A DNA stretch of 64,000 nucleotides from Mycolicibacterium helvum. GTDB lineage: Bacteria > Actinomycetota > Actinomycetes > Mycobacteriales > Mycobacteriaceae. The notes under the pieces are model-generated. The model saw nothing but the letters and a program-made list of their open reading frames with translations. It was not told the DNA's origin and did not search any database. A program made the translations under genes and the position numbers. The stretch spans positions 2,170,001-2,234,000 of the forward strand of contig NZ_AP022596.1 in assembly GCF_010731895.1 (NCBI RefSeq), written 5' to 3'. Position 1 is the stretch's first letter, and each line of letters opens with the position of its first letter. Positions 1 to 8,596 of this stretch are shown here, piece after piece.

Positions 1-1121
1 AGCGCCAGCGGCTTGGGCCGGGCGTTGACGAACGCGACGGCAGCGTCTGGCGAATCCACCGCGACGATCGGCAGGATTGGGCCGAAGATCTCGTCGGACA
101 TCACCGGGTCGTCGGCGGCCGGGTTGACGATCACCGTCGGCTCGATCCGCAGCGCCGCGCGATCCGAGCCGCCGCCGGTGACAACGGTGCCGCTGGTCGC
201 GCTGATCAGTGACACCAGCCGGTCGAACTGCCGCTCGTTGACGATCCGCAGCGACGGATCCTTCTCTTCGGCGCGGAACGCGGCGATCGTCGCCACGATC
301 TTGTCGGCCAGTTCGGCGGCGATCGTGCGGTCGGCCAGCACGTAGTCCGGGGCGATGCAGGTCTGACCCGAGTTCAGCATCTTGATCCAGGCGATCCGGC
401 GGGCCGCCACGTCGAGGTCAGCGTCGGCGAGCACGACCACCGGGCTCTTGCCGCCCAACTCCAGGGTCACCGGCGTCAACGTCGGTGCGGCAGCGGCCAT
501 GATCTTGCGGCCGATCTCGGTACCCCCGGTGAACAGTGCATGGTCGAAGCCCTGCGCCATCAGGTCCTGAGTGACCGCAGCATCGCCCTGCACCACCCGG
601 ATGGCGTCGGCGTCCAGGTACTCCGGAACCAGCCGCGCGATCAGCGCTGATGTGGCCGGCGCCAACTCCGAGGGCTTGATCACCACGGCGTTTCCGGCGG
701 CGATCGCAGCCACCACCGGCGCCATGCACAGATAGAAGGGGTAGTTCCACGGCCCGATCACCAAGATCACGCCCAGCGGGTCGAACTGCACCCAGGCCTT
801 ACCGGGCAATTGCGCGAGCGGAAGCCCATACCGCTGCGGCTTCACCCACTTCTTCAGGTGCTTGCGGGCGAAAGCGGCTTCGGCCTTCGTCGAGCCGATG
901 TCGCCGAGCCATGCCTCGAACGAGGACCGGCCCAGGTCGCTGGCCAACGCCTCGGCGATTTCCGGCTCGCGCTCCTCGCACATCCGCTCCATGGCACGCA
1001 GCTGCTCGGATCGCCACATCAGCGAGCGGGTGCGGCCGCCGTTGAACACCCGGCGGACATCAGCCAGCACGCCAGCGGCACCCCCGTCGGTGGCTTGGTC
1101 ATTGGTGATCTGAACGGTCAT
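1..1121 (-). CDS. Aldehyde dehydrogenase family protein (3' end outside window)
   Basis: NAD(P)-dependent oxidation of an aldehyde to the acid. The frame opens at an ATG (MTVQITNDQ...) and stays open to the window edge, so about 374 residues are visible and the C-terminus is missing. Visible marks are the cofactor motif GPWNYPFYL, the ELGGKSP motif with its general-base Glu, and GQTCIAPDYV with catalytic Cys near residue 255. This is the short class-3-like form typical of mycobacterial ALDHs. It is divergent from the TetR gene at 1271 across about 150 bases, so that regulator may control it. The substrate cannot be read from sequence. The M. tuberculosis counterpart in this order is probably Rv0147 (recalled, not checked). 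Confidence 0.93.
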   Translation of the reverse strand, partial: MTVQITNDQATDGGAAGVLADVRRVFNGGRTRSLMWRSEQLRAMERMCEEREPEIAEALASDLGRSSFEAWLGDIGSTKAEAAFARKHLKKWVKPQRYGLPLAQLPGKAWVQFDPLGVILVIGPWNYPFYLCMAPVVAAIAAGNAVVIKPSELAPATSALIARLVPEYLDADAIRVVQGDAAVTQDLMAQGFDHALFTGGTEIGRKIMAAAAPTLTPVTLELGGKSPVVVLADADLDVAARRIAWIKMLNSGQTCIAPDYVLADRTIAAELADKIVATIAAFRAEEKDPSLRIVNERQFDRLVSLISATSGTVVTGGGSDRAALRIEPTVIVNPAADDPVMSDEIFGPILPIVAVDSPDAAVAFVNARPKPLA

Positions 1122-1270
1122 GCCAACTCCTCGAATAGCTTCGCGTGATTCCCAGCTTGCCCCATCACCGGGTGCGCGTCACAAGCGCTGGCGGCCGATC
1201 CTGTGAAACTTGGTCACGATCACGTACGTCACGGCCGGCTGGCCGGGGCCGCGCACTATCGTCTTCTGTC

Positions 1271-1831
1271 ATGGCCACCGTTGCCAACCGAGAGGCATAC
1301 TTCGAGACCGGCCTCGAAGTTCTCGCTGACGTGGGTTACGGCGGACTCAAACTTGCCGAAGTGTGCAACCGGCTCGGCGTGACGACCGGATCGTTCTACC
1401 ACTACTTCTCAAGTTGGCCGGCCTACACCCGAGACCTGGTGTCGTACTGGGTCCAGGACCGGACGATCCGGCTGATCGGCGCGATCCGCGAGGTGTCCGA
1501 CCCACGTCGCCGCATCGAGGCGATCATCCAGGTCGGTCTATCTCTGCCGCACGGCGCCGAGGCCGCCATCCGGTCGTGGAGCTCGGTTGACCCGCACGTG
1601 CTGGCGGTGCAATCCGAGGTGGACCGGCAGCGGTACAAGATCCTCTATGACTCGGCAATCGAAATCGTCGACGACACCCGCCAGGCGCAGGTCTACGCAT
1701 CCTGGGCGGTTTACGTCTTCATCGGCTACGAGCAGGCCACCCTGCCGCGCGAACCGGGGATGTTCGGCTGGATCGCCCGCTACATGCTCGACGCGCTGGA
1801 CTCGGGCAGTTTCGCCGGCGTGCCGCGGTGA
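1271..1831 (+). CDS. TetR/AcrR family transcriptional regulator
   Basis: A 186-residue repressor-type protein. The N-terminal helix-turn-helix is visible (LAEVCNRLGVTTGSFYHYF, residues about 28-48), followed by an all-helical ligand domain. The frame stays open further upstream, but the ATG at 1271 puts the HTH at the usual distance from the N-terminus, so I chose it. It is divergent from the aldehyde dehydrogenase and its stop overlaps the GTG of the FUSC gene (GTGA), so it is translationally coupled to that membrane protein. It likely regulates both neighbours. The ligand is unknown. Confidence 0.9.
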   Translation: MATVANREAYFETGLEVLADVGYGGLKLAEVCNRLGVTTGSFYHYFSSWPAYTRDLVSYWVQDRTIRLIGAIREVSDPRRRIEAIIQVGLSLPHGAEAAIRSWSSVDPHVLAVQSEVDRQRYKILYDSAIEIVDDTRQAQVYASWAVYVFIGYEQATLPREPGMFGWIARYMLDALDSGSFAGVPR

Positions 1832-3978
1832 GCCCGGCTGCCTTGTGGCGGCGGGCGGTTGAGCGGGTTCGGACACGCGACCCTGAGAACGACGGTGCGC
1901 GGCGTGCGCTGCGGGCTGCCATCGTCGTGCCGATCGCCGCGGCGGTCAGCTTCGCCCTCGGCGGAGGGTCCCAGACGCCGATGTTCACCATCTTCGGGTC
2001 GATCGCGCTGCTGATCGTCGTGGACTTTCCCGGCAATATGAACACCCGGGCGCTGGCCTACGGCGGGTTGGGCTTCAACGGTGCGGTGCTGATCAGCCTG
2101 GGCACCGTGGCAGCGCCGATCCCCTGGCTTGCGGTCACGCTGATGTTCATCATCGGGGTGGCAGTCGTGTTTTCCGGCGTGCTCAGCGAGATCGTCGCCG
2201 CCGGGCAGCGGGCGACCTTGCTGACCTTCGTGCTTCCGGTGTGCACGCCGGTGGGCCCGCTCGGCGAGCGGCTGTTCGGCTGGCTGATCGCTCTGGTGAT
2301 CTGCGTGCCGGCCGCGCTGTTCCTCTTTCCCCCGCGCCACCACGGCGAGCTGCGCCAGCATGCCGCCGCGGTCTGTGCGGTGCTTGCCGACCGGATCGAG
2401 GGCACCGCATCGGCAAACGACGTCACCACCGCGATGGACGCCTTGCGGGCCAATTTCCTCGGGGTGGCCCACCGCCCGGTGGCGCTGACCGCGGGCAGCC
2501 GCGCACTCGTCCGGGTCGTCGACGACCTGCAGTGGCTGTGCGACCGGGTCGGCGGTGACACCGGCGAGCTGCTCGGGCCGATGCGCGAACCGGTGGTTGC
2601 GGTGCTACGGGACTGCGCCCGGGTCCTGCGGATCACCCAGCCGGGTGCCCGGGCCACCGAACGCGCGCAGTTGGCCAGGGCATTGATCGACTCACGGACC
2701 GTCGCGATCGGCAGCTACCGGCAGGACATCGTGGACATCCTCGCCGAGCCCGATGACGACGAAGCCGTAGCGCTGGGGCGCACGCTGCTCAACCGGCGCA
2801 CCATCGGCGCCGCGATCGGGGTCACCGGGCGGCTGATCGCCAGCGCAGCGGCGGCTGACGCGCGACCCGTGTGGGCGCGGGTACTGGGGCGCCAGCTTCC
2901 GGAGACCGGGATCGCCGAGCGGGTCTACTCCGAGACCGAAGCGGTCACCACGCTCACCAGCGGGCATCTTGCGACCCGTTCGGTCACGGCCCGCAACAGC
3001 CTGCGCACCGGGCTGGGGCTGGCACTGGCGGTACTCGTCACGTTCGTGTTCCCGGTCCAGCACGGTTTCTGGGTGGTCCTGGGTGCGTTGTCGGTGCTGC
3101 GTAGCAGCGCCCTGACCACCGGTACTACCGTCGTGCGGGCGGTCACCGGCACGGTAATCGGTTTCATCCTCGGCGCGATCGTGATCGAGCTACTCGGCAC
3201 CGACCCGAAGGTGATGTGGATGCTGTTGCCGCTGGTGGCATTCGGCTCGGCCTATGTGCCCGAGATCGGTTCCTTCACGGCCAGCCAGGCCGCGTTCACC
3301 ATGATGGTGCTGATCGTGTTCAACGTGATCGTTCCGAGCGGCTGGGCCGTCGGCCTGATCCGGATCGAGGACGTCGTAGTGGGCGCTTCGGTGGGTGTTG
3401 TCGTATCGCTGCTGCTGTGGCCGCGCGGGGCCAAAACTGCGGTGCAGCAGGCGATCGACACGGCACGTGAAGTGGGCTCCCGCTATCTGCGGGTCGCGGT
3501 TCTGCGCGTCACCCGCGGAGCTTTCGAACACGCCGAGAACCGGGTGAACTCGCTGAGCCACGATGCGCTCACGGCGTCACGGACTCTGGATGACGCAGTG
3601 CGCCAATACCTTTCCGAAAGTGGCGGCCCGACAGACTCCCGAGCGCCCGTGGTGCGGTCGGCCAGCCGCGCGGTCCGACTGCGCGCCGCAGCCGACCTGA
3701 TCGCCGACATCGTGCCGCCGCCGCTGGGGGTATACCCGCGGGCGCGGGCAGTGCTCGAGGCCCATGCCGCCGCGCTCTGCGCCCGCTTCGACGGCAGCGG
3801 CGGAACCGGGCTGGCCGCCCCCATCAGTGACGATCTGGTGCCCGCGCTGCGAGCCGAGGCCGGCGAGGGCGAGCTGGCCGTGTCGGCGGCGCTGCCGCTG
3901 GTCACCGCGGCAGCCAACATCGGTGAGCTGGAGCTGACCTATCCGCCGGCGGTGGCGGCCGAGCCGGCAGCCGCCTGA
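1828..3978 (+). CDS. FUSC family membrane protein (fusaric acid resistance-like)
   Basis: A 716-residue inner-membrane protein of the FUSC/aromatic acid exporter type. It has two hydrophobic blocks of several transmembrane helices each (about residues 28-170 and 390-540), each followed by a soluble helical segment, which is the duplicated layout of the family. The second block includes the family-like stretch HGFWVVLGALSVLRSS. It starts at a GTG that overlaps the stop of the upstream TetR gene. Family members export aromatic acids or similar toxic weak acids; here the substrate is unknown. It converges on the pirin gene with only 6 bases between the stops. Confidence 0.85.
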   Translation: MSPAALWRRAVERVRTRDPENDGARRALRAAIVVPIAAAVSFALGGGSQTPMFTIFGSIALLIVVDFPGNMNTRALAYGGLGFNGAVLISLGTVAAPIPWLAVTLMFIIGVAVVFSGVLSEIVAAGQRATLLTFVLPVCTPVGPLGERLFGWLIALVICVPAALFLFPPRHHGELRQHAAAVCAVLADRIEGTASANDVTTAMDALRANFLGVAHRPVALTAGSRALVRVVDDLQWLCDRVGGDTGELLGPMREPVVAVLRDCARVLRITQPGARATERAQLARALIDSRTVAIGSYRQDIVDILAEPDDDEAVALGRTLLNRRTIGAAIGVTGRLIASAAAADARPVWARVLGRQLPETGIAERVYSETEAVTTLTSGHLATRSVTARNSLRTGLGLALAVLVTFVFPVQHGFWVVLGALSVLRSSALTTGTTVVRAVTGTVIGFILGAIVIELLGTDPKVMWMLLPLVAFGSAYVPEIGSFTASQAAFTMMVLIVFNVIVPSGWAVGLIRIEDVVVGASVGVVVSLLLWPRGAKTAVQQAIDTAREVGSRYLRVAVLRVTRGAFEHAENRVNSLSHDALTASRTLDDAVRQYLSESGGPTDSRAPVVRSASRAVRLRAAADLIADIVPPPLGVYPRARAVLEAHAAALCARFDGSGGTGLAAPISDDLVPALRAEAGEGELAVSAALPLVTAAANIGELELTYPPAVAAEPAAA

Positions 3979-3984
3979 ACCTGG

Positions 3985-4962
3985 CTACCCGCGGCCGGCC
4001 CGGTGCGGCATCAGCGCGCCGGGCGGGATAGCGCCGAACCGGCCGGCGTTGAAATCGTCCAGCGCTTGGATCACCTCGGACTTGGAATTCATCACGAACG
4101 GCCCGTAATGGAAGACCGGTTCACGAATGGGCCTGCCGCCCAACAGAAGAACCTCCATGGCTCCCCGGTTGGAGTCCTGGCCGGAATCGGCGGCCACCGT
4201 GATGCGGTCGCCCGGTCCGAGCACCGCAAGCTGTCCCTGCTGGATCGGATTCCTGACCGGACCGACCGTGCCGCGACCGGAAAGCACATAAACCAGTGCG
4301 TTGTAGTCGCGTGGCCATGCCAGGTTCAGCTGAGCGCCCGGCTCGATGCTGATGTGTGCCAACGTGATCGGGGTGTGCGTCACGCCCGGGCCGGCCCAGC
4401 CATCGACCTCACCCGCGATGACGCGCACCAGCGCCCCGCCGTCGGCCGACGACAAAAGGCGCACGGCGGGACCCTCGATCGACTGATAGCGCGGCTGCGT
4501 GAACTTGTCCTTGCGGGGCAGGTTGACCCACAACTGGATCCCGTGGAACAGCCCGCCGCTTTCCACGAGTTCAGCCGGAGGGGTCTCGATGTGCAAGATC
4601 CCGGCGCCCGCAGTCATCCACTGGGTGGCACCGTCGGCGATCAAACCGCCACCGCCATGCGAATCCTGATGGGCGAACCGGCCGTCGATCATGTACGTGA
4701 CGGTTTCGAAGCCGCGATGCGGGTGCCAATCGGTGCCCCGGGGCTCCCCGGGCGAGTATTCGACCTCGCCCATCTGGTCCATGTGGACGAAGGGGTCGAG
4801 GTCGGCGGCGCTGACGCCGGCGAACGCGCGCACGACGGGAAAGCCTTCGCCTTCGAACCCGCGCGGTCCGGTGGTGACGGACCTGACGGGCCGTTCGGTA
4901 TCGGTCGCGGCGGCTGCGCCTACCCGCGGCAAGGACAACGTGTCTGCGGTGACTGCTGGCAT
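3985..4962 (-). CDS. Pirin family protein
   Basis: A 325-residue bicupin. The N-terminal cupin carries the pirin signature HPHRGFETVTY (metal-binding His pair), then AGAGILHIE with further metal-ligand His and Glu. Pirins bind iron and have been described as quercetin dioxygenases or redox-dependent regulators, so the role is open. It lies 35 bases downstream of ptsI on the same strand and may be cotranscribed with it, which would tie it loosely to sugar metabolism. Confidence 0.88.
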   Translation of the reverse strand: MPAVTADTLSLPRVGAAAATDTERPVRSVTTGPRGFEGEGFPVVRAFAGVSAADLDPFVHMDQMGEVEYSPGEPRGTDWHPHRGFETVTYMIDGRFAHQDSHGGGGLIADGATQWMTAGAGILHIETPPAELVESGGLFHGIQLWVNLPRKDKFTQPRYQSIEGPAVRLLSSADGGALVRVIAGEVDGWAGPGVTHTPITLAHISIEPGAQLNLAWPRDYNALVYVLSGRGTVGPVRNPIQQGQLAVLGPGDRITVAADSGQDSNRGAMEVLLLGGRPIREPVFHYGPFVMNSKSEVIQALDDFNAGRFGAIPPGALMPHRAGRG

Positions 4963-4997
4963 GACACAGATAACCGGACCGCAGTCCGATTAATTCC

Positions 4998-6695
4998 TCA
5001 GTCCAGCACCGCGAGCGCCGCCGCGCGGGCCTCGGCGGCACTCGCCGTGGTCAGCACGGCCTCGGCGGCGTCGCGGCATTGTTGCAGCGTGACCGAGGCG
5101 AGCTTGGCGCCGACGCCGGTCACGGCGGCGGCGGCCGCGGACAGCGATGTGACGCCCAGCCCGACGAGGACACAGGCCAGCAGTGGGTCGGCGGCGGCCT
5201 CGCCGCAGACCCCGACGGGCTTGCCGCGGCTGGCCCCGGCGCGCGCGGTCTGCGCGACCAGTGTCAGCACACCGGGCTGCCAGGGGTCGGTCAGGGTGGC
5301 CAGTTCGGCGGACATCCGATCAGCGGCCATCGTGTATTGCGCCAGGTCGTTGGTGCCGATCGAGAGAAACTCGACATGGGCCAGGATGTGGTCGGCCAGC
5401 AACGCGGCGGCGGGCACCTCGATCATCACGCCAGGGACCAGGCCGCGTTGGCGGGCCCGATCGGCGAACCGCTTGGCCTCGTCGGGGGTGGCGATCATCG
5501 GCGCCATCACCCACGGCGCGCTGCCGGTCCGTTCAGCAGCGAGCGCGATCGCGTCCAGCTGACGCTCGAGCACCTCGGGATGAAGGGCCTCGATCCGGAT
5601 TCCTCGCACGCCGAGCGCGGGGTTGGCCTCGTCGGGATGCCCGACGAACTTCAGCGGCTTGTCCGATCCGGCGTCCAGGGTGCGGATGACGACCTTGCAC
5701 CCGGCGTAGGCGTCGAGCACCTCGGCGTAGATCGAGGCCTGTTCGTCGACGGTGGGTTCGGTGTCGCGGTTGAGGAAGCACAGTTCGGTGCGGAACAGCC
5801 CGATGCCCTCGGCCGGGGTTTCCCGCGCGGACCGGGCCGCCGACCCGTCCTGAACATTGGCCAGGATCGACACCGGGTGGCCGTCGGCGGTCGCGCCGGG
5901 GCCCGTCCAGCCGGCCATCGCCGCGGCTGCCGCATCAGCGGTCTCGACGGCCGCGGCGGCTTCGGCCGGGTCGGGCGAGACGCTGACGGTGCCGTGGGTT
6001 CCGTCGATCAGAACGTCGGCGCCGGCCGGGATGTCGTCGAGGCCATGGACGGCCACGACGCACGGGATACCCAGCTGACGGGCGATGATCGCGGTGTGGC
6101 TGGTCGGCCCGCCGAGCGTGGTGGCCAGGCCGACGACGAGCGTGGGGTCCAGCCCCGCGGTGTCGGCGGGTGCGAGGTCCTCGGCGCACAGGATCGCCGG
6201 TTGCGCCGGTACGGGCACGCCGGGCTCGGCCAGCCCGCTGAGTTCGGCGACCACCCGGTCGCGAATGTCACGCAGGTCGGTGACGCGCTCGGCCATCAGC
6301 CCACCCATCGTGGTGAACAGGTCGACGAACTGGTCCACCGCCGCGGCGGTGGCGCGCACCGCCGGCGCGCCCTCTTTGATACGTTTCTCCGCCGCCCCCA
6401 GCCAGGCGCGGTCCTGCGCCAACGTCGCGGTGGCGGCCAGCACCTCCGAGGCGGCGCCTGTCGCCCGGGCGGCGCGCTCCCGCAGCCGCCCGGCGACCGT
6501 GGCCGCCGCGGTGGTGAACCGGGCCGCCTCGCCGTCGCGCTCGTCGTCGGCAAGCTCACCGCCGGGGTCGAGGTCCTCGATGGCGGGGAGGCGACCGGGG
6601 CGGATGACCGGTGCGTAGCGGACACCGGGGACCACGGGGACGCCGGTGAGGACCTGTCCGGCACCGAGTGAGGTAGGTGTGGATGAGGTGGACAT
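4998..6695 (-). CDS. ptsI: Phosphoenolpyruvate-protein phosphotransferase (PTS enzyme I)
   Basis: Cytoplasmic enzyme I passes phosphate from PEP to HPr. The protein has 565 residues: a helical HPr-binding region, the phosphohistidine swivel with GGPTSHTAIIAR (His about 200), and the PEP-binding barrel with SIGTNDLAQYTMAADR and catalytic Cys in PVGVCGEAA. An in-frame ATG lies 27 codons further upstream but its extension runs through the intergenic region. The ATG at 6695 (MSTSSTPTS) fits the family. Divergent from fruR-fruK-fruA-ptsH; together these make a complete fructose PTS. Confidence 0.96.
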   Translation of the reverse strand: MSTSSTPTSLGAGQVLTGVPVVPGVRYAPVIRPGRLPAIEDLDPGGELADDERDGEAARFTTAAATVAGRLRERAARATGAASEVLAATATLAQDRAWLGAAEKRIKEGAPAVRATAAAVDQFVDLFTTMGGLMAERVTDLRDIRDRVVAELSGLAEPGVPVPAQPAILCAEDLAPADTAGLDPTLVVGLATTLGGPTSHTAIIARQLGIPCVVAVHGLDDIPAGADVLIDGTHGTVSVSPDPAEAAAAVETADAAAAAMAGWTGPGATADGHPVSILANVQDGSAARSARETPAEGIGLFRTELCFLNRDTEPTVDEQASIYAEVLDAYAGCKVVIRTLDAGSDKPLKFVGHPDEANPALGVRGIRIEALHPEVLERQLDAIALAAERTGSAPWVMAPMIATPDEAKRFADRARQRGLVPGVMIEVPAAALLADHILAHVEFLSIGTNDLAQYTMAADRMSAELATLTDPWQPGVLTLVAQTARAGASRGKPVGVCGEAAADPLLACVLVGLGVTSLSAAAAAVTGVGAKLASVTLQQCRDAAEAVLTTASAAEARAAALAVLD

Positions 6696-6717
6696 GTGAA
6701 CTAGGTTACAACGAATC

Positions 6718-6731
6718 GTTGACAAGTCAAC
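6718..6731. promoter_or_regulatory. Candidate FruR operator between ptsI and fruR
   Basis: Perfect inverted repeat GTTGAC-AA-GTCAAC in the 100-base divergent gap. TTG/CAA-rich half sites of this kind suit a DeoR-type regulator. Placed to control both ptsI and the fru operon. The assignment to FruR is inference. Confidence 0.45.
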
Positions 6732-6798
6732 ACGAACGGGGGTAAAACAACACATATCAACATTCAATGCCGGCATGACCCCACATAAACGGAGAATC

Positions 6799-7578
6799 GT
6801 GTACCCGGAAGAACGTCAGCAGGCGATCGCCGCCCGAGTGCTGTCCCAAGGACGCGCCTCGGTGGCCGAACTGGCCCAGGTCTACGACGTCACGACCGAG
6901 ACCGTCCGCCGCGACCTCGCGGTACTGGACCGGGCCGGAGTGCTGCGGCGGGTGCACGGCGGCGCGGTCCCGGTACGCGCGCTGCATGTGGTCGAGCCTG
7001 GCGTCGATGAGCGAGAGGCCACCCGTGCCGACTACAAGGAGGCCATCGCTCGGGCCGCCGCCGAATTCCTTCCGCTGTCCGGTGCGACCGTGCTTTTCGA
7101 CGCAGGCACCACCACCGCCCGCGTCGCGGGCATGCTGCCGGCCGACCGCGAACTGGTCGCGGTCACCAACTCGGTGCCGATCGCGGCCCGGCTGGCCGCC
7201 CTGCCAGCAATCAACCTGCAGCTGCTCGGCGGCCGGGTTCGCGGGCTCACCCAGGCAGCCGTCGGCGAACCGGTCCTGCGCGCGCTCGACACGATCCGGG
7301 TGGACATCGCGTTCATCGGGGCCAACGGCATCACCGTGCGCCACGGGCTCTCGACCCCCGACAGCGAGGAAGCAGCTGTCAAACGCGCGATGGTCCGCTG
7401 CGCCAACTATGTGGTCGTGCTGGCCGACTCATCGAAGGTCGGTCGCGAGGAGTTCGTCAGCTTCGCCCCCATCGATAGTGTCGACGCGCTGATCACCGAC
7501 CGCGAGATCAGCGCCGCCGACCGCGCCGAGCTGGCCGAGCAAGGCATCGAAGTCGTTGTGGCAAAAGGGGAATCATGA
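6799..7578 (+). CDS. fruR: DeoR/GlpR family regulator of the fructose PTS
   Basis: A 259-residue DeoR-family regulator. The N-terminal HTH reads VAELAQVYDVTTETVRRDL, followed by the sugar-phosphate sensor domain with DAGTTT, ITNSVPIA-like and IGANGIT motifs (ribose-5-phosphate isomerase-like fold). An ATG at 6775 is in frame, but the GTG at 6799 is preceded by GGAGAA and gives the usual YPEERQQAI start, so I chose it. Its stop overlaps the ATG of fruK (ATGA). It probably represses the fru genes and responds to fructose-1-phosphate. Confidence 0.9.
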   Translation: MYPEERQQAIAARVLSQGRASVAELAQVYDVTTETVRRDLAVLDRAGVLRRVHGGAVPVRALHVVEPGVDEREATRADYKEAIARAAAEFLPLSGATVLFDAGTTTARVAGMLPADRELVAVTNSVPIAARLAALPAINLQLLGGRVRGLTQAAVGEPVLRALDTIRVDIAFIGANGITVRHGLSTPDSEEAAVKRAMVRCANYVVVLADSSKVGREEFVSFAPIDSVDALITDREISAADRAELAEQGIEVVVAKGES

Positions 7579-8582
7579 TCGTCACCGTCACGCCCAACCC
7601 GAGTATCGACCGCACGGTGACGCTGCCCGCCCAGTTGGTGCGCGGCGCGGTGCACCGGGTGCAGTCGGTGACGACCGAACCAGGGGGCAAGGGCGTCAAC
7701 GTCGCGCGGGCGCTGACGCTGGCCGGGCTGGACACCGTCGCGGTGCTGCCCGCCGCCCGACACGACCCGATCGTCGCGGCGCTGGAGTCGTGTGGTGTGC
7801 CGTTCTATCTGGTGCCCATTGACGGCGCAGTGCGCACGAACCTCGCGATCACCGAATCTGACGGCACCACAACGAAGATCAACGAGCCAGGCGCGGTGAT
7901 CGATGTGCCCGCGCTGGCCGCGTTCACCCAGGCGATCCTCGATCGTGCGGCGGGTGCCCGCTGGGTGGTGTTGTCCGGGTCCCTGCCGCCCGGAATTCCC
8001 GACGGCTGGTACGCCGATGTGGTGGCCCAGTTGGGCTCCTATGACTGCAAAGTCGCGGTCGACACCTCCGATGCCCCACTGACAGCGCTGGCGGCGGGCT
8101 TCGCCACCGCCGCCCCCGACCTGATCAAGCCGAACTCCGAGGAGCTGGCCAGCCTGGTCGGTGTCGATGCGCAGGAGCTGGAAGACGCTCTGGCCCAGGG
8201 CAATCCCGATCCCGTCGTTGACGCTGCCCGACAACTGCTCGACCGTGGCGCCAAAACAGTGCTGGCCACACTCGGCGCCGCCGGCGCCCTACTGGTCAAC
8301 GACACCGGCAGCTGGCTGGCCACGCCACCGCCGATCAAGCCAAGGAGCACCGTCGGCGCCGGCGACTCCTCTCTCGCGGGCTACGTACGCGCCGACGTCG
8401 GTGGTGCGCAGGCGCCGCAACGACTGCAAATGGCTGTCGCCTACGGCAGTGCCGCTGCGGCACTTCCCGGTTCGGCGCTTCCGTCGCCGGCCCAGATCGA
8501 CCTCGATGATGTGGCGGTCACGCCGATATCGCCCTACCCCGCCGGATCCACGCGCACCGCAACTCCGCCAGCCCTTCCCTGA
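7575..8582 (+). CDS. fruK: 1-phosphofructokinase
   Basis: PfkB-family kinase of 335 residues converting fructose-1-phosphate, the product of the PTS, to fructose-1,6-bisphosphate. Visible are the N-terminal TPNPSIDRT, the GGKGVNVARAL substrate motif and the C-terminal ATP/anion-hole motif TVGAGDSSLAGYV with the catalytic Asp. Starts inside the stop of fruR (4-base overlap), 14 bases before fruA, so it belongs to one operon. Confidence 0.95.
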   Translation: MIVTVTPNPSIDRTVTLPAQLVRGAVHRVQSVTTEPGGKGVNVARALTLAGLDTVAVLPAARHDPIVAALESCGVPFYLVPIDGAVRTNLAITESDGTTTKINEPGAVIDVPALAAFTQAILDRAAGARWVVLSGSLPPGIPDGWYADVVAQLGSYDCKVAVDTSDAPLTALAAGFATAAPDLIKPNSEELASLVGVDAQELEDALAQGNPDPVVDAARQLLDRGAKTVLATLGAAGALLVNDTGSWLATPPPIKPRSTVGAGDSSLAGYVRADVGGAQAPQRLQMAVAYGSAAAALPGSALPSPAQIDLDDVAVTPISPYPAGSTRTATPPALP

Positions 8583-8596
8583 GTAAAGGCATTCCC

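Noticed and set aside
4003..6671. Two long rightward frames (about 520 and 530 codons)
   Set aside because: They run opposite to pirin and ptsI, lack any domain sense and are His/Arg/Gly-rich shadows of GC-rich genes.
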